From Sphingobium sp. JS3065 (GTDB lineage: Bacteria; Pseudomonadota; Alphaproteobacteria; Sphingomonadales; Sphingomonadaceae), in the NCBI RefSeq assembly GCF_026427355.1, contig NZ_CP102664.1:1488001-1552000 (forward strand): DNA of 64,000 nucleotides. Reading direction: 5' to 3'. The notes beneath the pieces were generated by a model. That model searched no databases. It was not told the origin of the DNA and worked only from the letters and a program-made list of their open reading frames with translations. Made by a program: the position numbers and the translations under genes. The first letter of the stretch is position 1. Each line of letters opens with the position of its first letter. This document shows positions 59,174-64,000 of the stretch, piece after piece.

Positions 59174-59950
59174 TCAGCGCCCCTTCCAAACTCCCGGACG
59201 CTTCTCGACGAAGGCTTCCATGCCTTCCTTCTTGTCCTCGGTCGCGGTCAGGATCTGGAACAGGCGGCGCTCGGTCAATATGCCCTGAGCCAGCCCGGTC
59301 TCGAACGCCAGATTGACCATTTCCTTGTTCACCATGGCGGCCATGGGCGGCATCCCAGCGATGGTCGCCGCGGTCTTGAGCGCGTCCTCCAGCAGATCAG
59401 CCGCCGGAACGACCCGCGCGACCAGGCCGCCGCTTTCCGCTTCCTCCGCGCCCATCATCCGGCCGGTCAGGCACATTTCCATCGCCTTCGCCTTGCCGAC
59501 GGCGCGGGTCAGGCGCTGCGATCCGCCCATGCCCGGCGCCACGCCCAGCTTGATTTCGGGCTGACCGAACTTCGCGGTGTCGGCCGCCAGGATGAAGTCC
59601 GCCATCATCGCCAGTTCGCACCCGCCGCCCAGGGCGAAACCGGCGACCGCCGCGATCCAGGGCTTGCGGGTGGCGACGACCTTGCTCTGCCAACCCGAGA
59701 AGAAATCCTCCAGGAAGAAATCCGCCGCGTCCTTTTCCACCATTTCCTTGATGTCGGCGCCAGCGGCAAAGGCCTTTTCGCTGCCGGTCAGAACAAGGCA
59801 GCGCTGCGACGGATCGGCGTCATAGGCGGCGAAGGCGGCGCTCAAATCCTTGAGCACCTGGCCGTTCAGCGCGTTCAGCGCCTGAGGACGGTTGAGCGTG
59901 ACCAGCGTCACCGCGTCGCGCTGTTCCACCAGGATCGTTTCATAAGCCAT
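59174..59950 (-). CDS. Enoyl-CoA hydratase
   Basis: 258 residues from ATG 59950 (GGAGA six bases upstream). The oxyanion and catalytic regions are intact: [18 protein letters not shown] and [21 protein letters not shown] carry both glutamates expected of active hydratases. It hydrates 2-enoyl-CoA in fatty-acid or related catabolism. It has no beta-oxidation neighbours, so the pathway is open. Confidence 0.92.
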   Translation of the reverse strand: MAYETILVEQRDAVTLVTLNRPQALNALNGQVLKDLSAAFAAYDADPSQRCLVLTGSEKAFAAGADIKEMVEKDAADFFLEDFFSGWQSKVVATRKPWIAAVAGFALGGGCELAMMADFILAADTAKFGQPEIKLGVAPGMGGSQRLTRAVGKAKAMEMCLTGRMMGAEEAESGGLVARVVPAADLLEDALKTAATIAGMPPMAAMVNKEMVNLAFETGLAQGILTERRLFQILTATEDKKEGMEAFVEKRPGVWKGR

Positions 59951-60040
59951 CGCCGTCTCCATTCATTCGACCATTTGCGATCCGCTCTATGCAGCGCGAC
60001 GGCCCTTGACCAGCCCTGCCAAGCCGCATCTTCGCAGCCG

Positions 60041-60883
60041 CTATCGGCACAGATGCATGAAATCCCGGTCATAGCTGCGCAAATGCGCCCCGCCGTCGAT
60101 ATAGAGCGTCTGGCCGGTCACGGCGCTCGCGCCCGCCAGATACAGGACGGCCTCGGCAATCTGCTCCGCCTGCGGCAGGCGCTCCAGCGGCATCATCGCT
60201 GACAGGCGGTCCATCTGAGCCGCATCATAGTCGGGCGTCGCGATGGTGAGGCCGGGCGCGACGGCATTGACCCGAACCTGCGGCGCCAATGTCGATGCGG
60301 ACAGCCGCGTCAGCCCCGCCAGCGCCATTTTCGACAGCGTATAGGCCAGTTGATCGCCATGCGGATGGTCGATCCGCTGGTCGAGGATATTGACGATGCA
60401 CCGGTCCCCCGTGCCCGCGGGGATGGTGGCGAAGGCCTTTGTAAGCAAGGTGGGGGCAGCGCAATTGACCGCATAATGCCGCATCAGATCATCGGCGCTG
60501 ACGCTGTCCAGCCGGTCCTGCCCAAAGATCGCGGCGCTGTTGACGAGGACATCGGGCGGGCGGCCGAAACGCTCGGCAACCAGGGCCACCAGTTCCTCCG
60601 CGCTTTCCGGATCGGTGAAATCGACAGTGAAGCCGTCCCATTCGGTCGCATTCTCCTCCAGCGTCAGCGCCAGAGGGGAATCGAGCCGGGTATCGTGGCT
60701 GCCATGGATCGCCAGCGAATAGCCCGCCCGCGCGAAGGCGGCGGCGATGATGCCGCCCAGCCGCCGATGACCGCCGGTCACCAGCGCGAGCCGCTTTTGC
60801 GCCAGGGGCCGCGCGCCGCCCTGCTCCGCGCGCTTCGTCGCGCCCCCCAGGGGCCGATAGGCGGGGGCTTCCTCTTCGCTCAC
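60041..60883 (-). CDS. Pteridine-reductase-type SDR (FolM/PTR1-like)
   Basis: 280 residues from GTG (60883-60881), which overlaps the folE stop as GTGA. A 30-residue basic extension precedes the Rossmann fold. The coenzyme loop reads TGGHRRLG, i.e. TGxxxRxG, which marks pteridine reductases rather than the common TGxxxGxG. The active site is YTLSK. Together with folE upstream this points to reduction of dihydrobiopterin or dihydromonapterin; the exact pterin is not decided. Confidence 0.8.
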   Translation of the reverse strand: MSEEEAPAYRPLGGATKRAEQGGARPLAQKRLALVTGGHRRLGGIIAAAFARAGYSLAIHGSHDTRLDSPLALTLEENATEWDGFTVDFTDPESAEELVALVAERFGRPPDVLVNSAAIFGQDRLDSVSADDLMRHYAVNCAAPTLLTKAFATIPAGTGDRCIVNILDQRIDHPHGDQLAYTLSKMALAGLTRLSASTLAPQVRVNAVAPGLTIATPDYDAAQMDRLSAMMPLERLPQAEQIAEAVLYLAGASAVTGQTLYIDGGAHLRSYDRDFMHLCR

Positions 60884-61488
60884 GCGCCGATCAGCTTCAG
60901 CACTTCTTCGCGGCTCTTCACATCGTCGCGGAAGACGCCGAGCATGCGGCTGGTCTTCATGACGACATTGGGAGTCCGCACCCCCCGCCCCGTCATGCAG
61001 CCATGGGTCGCTTCGATCACCACCGCCACGCCTTCGGGCTTCAGATGTTCCCAGATGCAATTGGCGACTTCGGAGGTCAGCCGCTCCTGCACCTGAAGGC
61101 GATGGGCGAAGGCGTGCAGCACGCGCGCCAGCTTCGATATGCCGACGACATAGGGGCCGGGCAGATAGGCGATATGGGCGACGCCGACGATGGGCGCCAT
61201 ATGATGTTCGCAATGCGACTGGAAGGGGATGTCCTTCAGCAGCACGATGTCGTCATAGCCGCCGACCTCATGGAAGATGCGCGAGAGGTGATAGGCCGGA
61301 TCGTCGCCATAGCCGCGGCAATATTCCTTCCACGCGCGCGCCACACGTTCGGGCGTTTCCACCAGCCCTTCCCGCTTCGGATCGTCGCCGGACCAGCGGA
61401 TCAGCGTGCGGATGGCATCGGCGACGTCCTGCGGAACCGGAATCTTGACGGACTCGCCCGCAGCCTCGGCATCGGGATCATATTCCAT
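60880..61488 (-). CDS. folE: GTP cyclohydrolase I
   Basis: 202 residues from ATG 61488 (GAGGAG lies 14 bases upstream; GTG 61497 is possible). The zinc/catalytic motif HCEHHMAPIVGVAHIAYLP and the C-terminal THGCMTGRGVRTPN are intact. First step of folate/pterin synthesis. Coupled to the following SDR gene. Confidence 0.95.
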   Translation of the reverse strand: MEYDPDAEAAGESVKIPVPQDVADAIRTLIRWSGDDPKREGLVETPERVARAWKEYCRGYGDDPAYHLSRIFHEVGGYDDIVLLKDIPFQSHCEHHMAPIVGVAHIAYLPGPYVVGISKLARVLHAFAHRLQVQERLTSEVANCIWEHLKPEGVAVVIEATHGCMTGRGVRTPNVVMKTSRMLGVFRDDVKSREEVLKLIGA

Positions 61489-61640
61489 AGACGGCACCAC
61501 TCCTCTGTTGCTTTGGCGCATATGGCGACTGATTCGCGGGAACGCCAGCCCCTTCGCCCTGCTGGACACGACATCGTCTCGATGGCACATGGGGATCAAA
61601 CCGGAAGAACCGGGTCGCAACAATCATATATTAGGGAACC

Positions 61641-62231
61641 ATGCGGACTGAACAGATCGCCGCCGTCCTCCTTGCAGCAGGCACTTCCTCCCGGTTCGGG
61701 GAAGAGGACAAGCTGATGGCCGACTGGCGGGGCAAGCCCGTCGCCGTCCACGCGCTGGAAACCATCGCGTCCATGATCTTCGGGGAACTGGTGGCGGTGG
61801 CGCGGCCCATCGAGCGTTCGCCGGTCCTGCACCGCCGCCTGGAGCGGCGCGGCTACACCATCCTGGTCAACGACCGGCCGGAAGACGGCATATCCGGCAG
61901 CATCATACGGGCGGTCGAACATGTCATGCCGATCCGGAAATGCCGGGGCATATTGATCTGCCTGGCCGACATGCCCGACGTGCCGCAGACGCACTATAAC
62001 CGCATCTGCCTGGCGGCCGAGGACATCCGGTCCGTCGTCGCCAGCACCGACGGCTTTTCCTCCTCGCCCCCGGCCTTCATCGGGCGCAAGCATTTCCCCG
62101 AACTGCTGGCGCTGCGCGGGGATCAGGGCGCGCGCGCGCTGCTGAGCCATGGCATGCAGATCGAGACGATGGGCGCCAGCCTGCGCGACATCGACACGCC
62201 GGAGGATCTGGCCGAGGGGCGGCCGGAATAG
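61641..62231 (+). CDS. MobA/MocA-like nucleotidyltransferase
   Basis: 196 residues. LLAAGTSSRFGEEDKLMADWRG is the NTP-transferase loop (the lysine replaces the usual GxxK spacing), GISGSI and LADMPDVP follow. This is the molybdopterin cytidylyl-/guanylyltransferase-like group. With moaA (53150) and a MoxR/CoxE pair (35214, 39149) it hints at a molybdenum hydroxylase in this organism, though no such enzyme is in the window. Confidence 0.8.
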   Translation: MRTEQIAAVLLAAGTSSRFGEEDKLMADWRGKPVAVHALETIASMIFGELVAVARPIERSPVLHRRLERRGYTILVNDRPEDGISGSIIRAVEHVMPIRKCRGILICLADMPDVPQTHYNRICLAAEDIRSVVASTDGFSSSPPAFIGRKHFPELLALRGDQGARALLSHGMQIETMGASLRDIDTPEDLAEGRPE

Positions 62232-62235
62232 CGGA

Positions 62236-63906
62236 TCAGCTCGAACGGGTGGGATCGGTCATGGGATCGCCCATCTCCCGCGGGTCGGCCGAACGACCGA
62301 TCGGCAGCGATCCGGTCTGCCGCTCCACCATGCGATGGACGACCGGCGGATGAGGGCCGAGATGCAGGGCGTTGATGGCTTCGCTGTTCGCTTTGTCGGC
62401 GACGGTGCGGCGGCTGTTGTGGCGGACATAGTCCAGCCAGGTGGACACATGATAGCGCTCCACCCATAATTCCGGATCGCCCAGGTCGCGCAGCAGCGAC
62501 CAGCCTTGGGCGCCGTCGCGGCGGCGGATGCGGCGGCGCTCGCTCATGGCGGTCAGGAAGGGGACGACCGATCCGGCGGCGATGCGATATTCGATGGTAA
62601 CGACCACCGGGCCGCTGCGGGGTTCGATCGGAACGGCGGTCTGGGGTTCCCGCCACAAATTCTGGAGATCGAGATTCTCGTCGCCCGCCTGCGACAGCGG
62701 GCGGACATAGCCGATGATCGCGGAGACGAACTGGAGGGCGGCGGCGCTGTAGAGGGCGATGACGACGCCATGATCCTCCGCCATGGTGCCGAACAGCCAG
62801 GCGCCCAGGGCCATGCCGCCGAAGGCGACCATCTGATACAGGGCCACGGCCCGCGCCACGACCCAGCGCGGCGCGGACATCTGGACCGAAACGTTGAAGG
62901 TCGAAAGAGCGATGACCCAGCCGGCGCCGGCAAGCAGCAGTCCCCCCAGGGCCACGGCCAGCCAGCCGCTGACCGCCATCAACGCCGTGCCGGCCGCAAG
63001 CGCCATGGCGGACCAGCGCACGATGGTCTCGACGGAAAAGCGGCGGCGCAATTGCCCCGTCAACAGCGCGCCCGCCACCGCGCCGATGCCGAACGCGCCG
63101 CTGAGCGCCCCGAAGGTCAGCGCGCCGCCGCCCAATATGTCGCGGGCCACCAGCGGCATCATCGCGGTAACGGCGCTGGCGCCGATGCCGAAGGCGGCGC
63201 TTCGCAACAGGACGACCTGAATCTTCGGCGACATGGCGACATAGCGGACCCCCGCCCGCATCGCGATGCCCATACGCTCGCGGGGCAGAAGCTGGGGGAC
63301 GCTTTCGGGCCGCCAGCGCAGCAGCACCACGACCAGGCCGATATAGCTGACCGCATTGACCAGGAAGGCGGCGGCCGCCCCGGCGACCGCAACGATGACG
63401 CCGCCCAGCGCCGGGCCGATGCTGCGCGCCATGTTGAAGCCCATGGAATTGAGCGAGACCGCATGGGGCAAGGCCGCGCGCGGCACCATGTCGCCGACCG
63501 CGGCCTGCCAGGCGGGACCGTTGATGGCGGTGGCGCAGCCGACCAGGAAGGTGAAGCCCAGCAAGGCCCAGGGCGTCACCCATCCCATCCAGGCGAACAG
63601 CGCCAGCAGGGCGGAGACGATCAGCATGAACAACTGGCAGAGCAGCATCACCACCCGCCGGTCGCGATTGTCCGCCACCGCCCCGGCCCAGAGCGACAGC
63701 AGCATGATCGGCAGGGTGGTCGCCGCCGGAACCAGCGCGATCATCTGGGGCGAGGCGGAGAGCGAGGTCATCATCCACTGCGCGCCGACCGACTGGATCA
63801 GCCCGCCGAAATTGGAGGCGAGGCTGGCCCACCAGATCGCGCGGAAGATCGGGATCGATAAGGGCGACGGCGCCTGCGAGGGGTCCGAATCTGACACCGG
63901 CCCCAT
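62236..63906 (-). CDS. MFS exporter (MFS_3/EntS-like) fused to a monooxygenase-like C-terminal domain
   Basis: 556 residues from ATG 63906; a GTG at 63945 would add 13. Residues ~15-400 form about 11-12 membrane helices of the EntS-like MFS_3 family (PIFRAIWWASLASNFGG at the start). Residues ~420-535 are soluble and resemble an antibiotic-biosynthesis-monooxygenase/dimeric ferredoxin-like fold (VVTIEYRIAAGSVVPFLTAM; ERYHVSTWLDYVRH). The combination is a known architecture for this group; the substrate is unknown. Confidence 0.82.
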   Translation of the reverse strand: MGPVSDSDPSQAPSPLSIPIFRAIWWASLASNFGGLIQSVGAQWMMTSLSASPQMIALVPAATTLPIMLLSLWAGAVADNRDRRVVMLLCQLFMLIVSALLALFAWMGWVTPWALLGFTFLVGCATAINGPAWQAAVGDMVPRAALPHAVSLNSMGFNMARSIGPALGGVIVAVAGAAAAFLVNAVSYIGLVVVLLRWRPESVPQLLPRERMGIAMRAGVRYVAMSPKIQVVLLRSAAFGIGASAVTAMMPLVARDILGGGALTFGALSGAFGIGAVAGALLTGQLRRRFSVETIVRWSAMALAAGTALMAVSGWLAVALGGLLLAGAGWVIALSTFNVSVQMSAPRWVVARAVALYQMVAFGGMALGAWLFGTMAEDHGVVIALYSAAALQFVSAIIGYVRPLSQAGDENLDLQNLWREPQTAVPIEPRSGPVVVTIEYRIAAGSVVPFLTAMSERRRIRRRDGAQGWSLLRDLGDPELWVERYHVSTWLDYVRHNSRRTVADKANSEAINALHLGPHPPVVHRMVERQTGSLPIGRSADPREMGDPMTDPTRSS

Positions 63907-64000
63907 GAAGCGGAATAAGGCGATGGGGTCAAATCCACGAATCACGAAAAGAATTGAAGTCGGTCGACCAAGGCCGATCGGAGGATGACGTTACGGCCGG

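Noticed and set aside
60884..61213. N-terminal extension of the pteridine-reductase-type SDR
   Set aside because: The frame is open there but lies wholly inside folE in another phase, and the GTGA overlap gives a sensible start.
63986..64000. Start of another gene at the right edge (ATG after GGAGG)
   Set aside because: GGAGG touches the ATG with no spacing and only five codons are visible.

Overview
The window looks like chromosomal DNA of a sphingomonad alphaproteobacterium (Sphingobium/Sphingomonas type). GC content is high. The gene neighbourhoods are alphaproteobacterial: ilvB-ilvN-ilvC, eno-ftsB-pdhA-lipoyl/pdhB, dnaG-rpoD and recG/sdhE/mfd. There is a sphingan-like exopolysaccharide locus, and the short palindromic intergenic repeats are of kinds common in this family. 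Assignment is by recognition of protein families only; no search was run. No prophage, insertion sequence or CRISPR array is visible.

Layout. 1-8212: serB (cut by the window edge) divergent from miaA, then branched-chain amino acid synthesis (ilvB, a small unknown gene, ilvN, ilvC), a periplasmic YceI protein, and leuA. leuA is preceded by about 170 bp of almost continuous hairpins and by a 14-codon leucine-rich leader peptide, so leucine-responsive attenuation is likely. 8577-12383: a dicarboxylate symporter, the folate-dependent tRNA methylase TrmFO, an EF-hand protein and a squalene/phytoene-synthase-like protein. 12525-16182: a three-gene TadG/TadE pilus-like cluster that looks less GC-rich than its neighbours. 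16187-20400: pdhB, pdhA, ftsB and eno on the minus strand. 20612-22566: five tightly packed small genes of YqjD/YqjE (DUF883/holin-like) type, probably a membrane stress cluster. 22672-29358: a DUF4170-like gene, rhomboid protease, greA, and a carA - rraB-like - tail-anchored unknown - carB operon.

29512-34164: yqeY-like gene, a DUF559 gene fragment caught between two repeats, dnaG and rpoD, followed by five 31-bp tandem hairpin repeats and a strong terminator. 34463-41643: a MoxR-type ATPase and a CoxE-like VWA protein that would normally be adjacent but are separated by three genes, an MCP with a C-terminal sensor-like region, an outer-membrane-like protein and a secreted protein with a nine-residue tandem repeat. 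41955-54948: anmK, tyrS, a PilZ protein, recG, sdhE, mfd, an EAL phosphodiesterase, moaA and nadK. 55027-59001: tRNA-Asn(GTT), then an exopolysaccharide start-up set (Alg13-like and Alg14-like glycosyltransferase halves, galU, polyprenyl-phosphate sugar transferase). 59174-63906: enoyl-CoA hydratase, folE with a pteridine-reductase-type SDR, a MobA-like nucleotidyltransferase and an MFS transporter fused to a monooxygenase-like domain.

Most of the window is conserved housekeeping sequence. The parts least explained by known families are the structured DNA/RNA upstream of leuA (6132-6481), the tandem hairpins after rpoD, the repeat-containing secreted protein at 41272-41643, the two extra genes inside the carAB operon, and the orphan TadG/TadE cluster.
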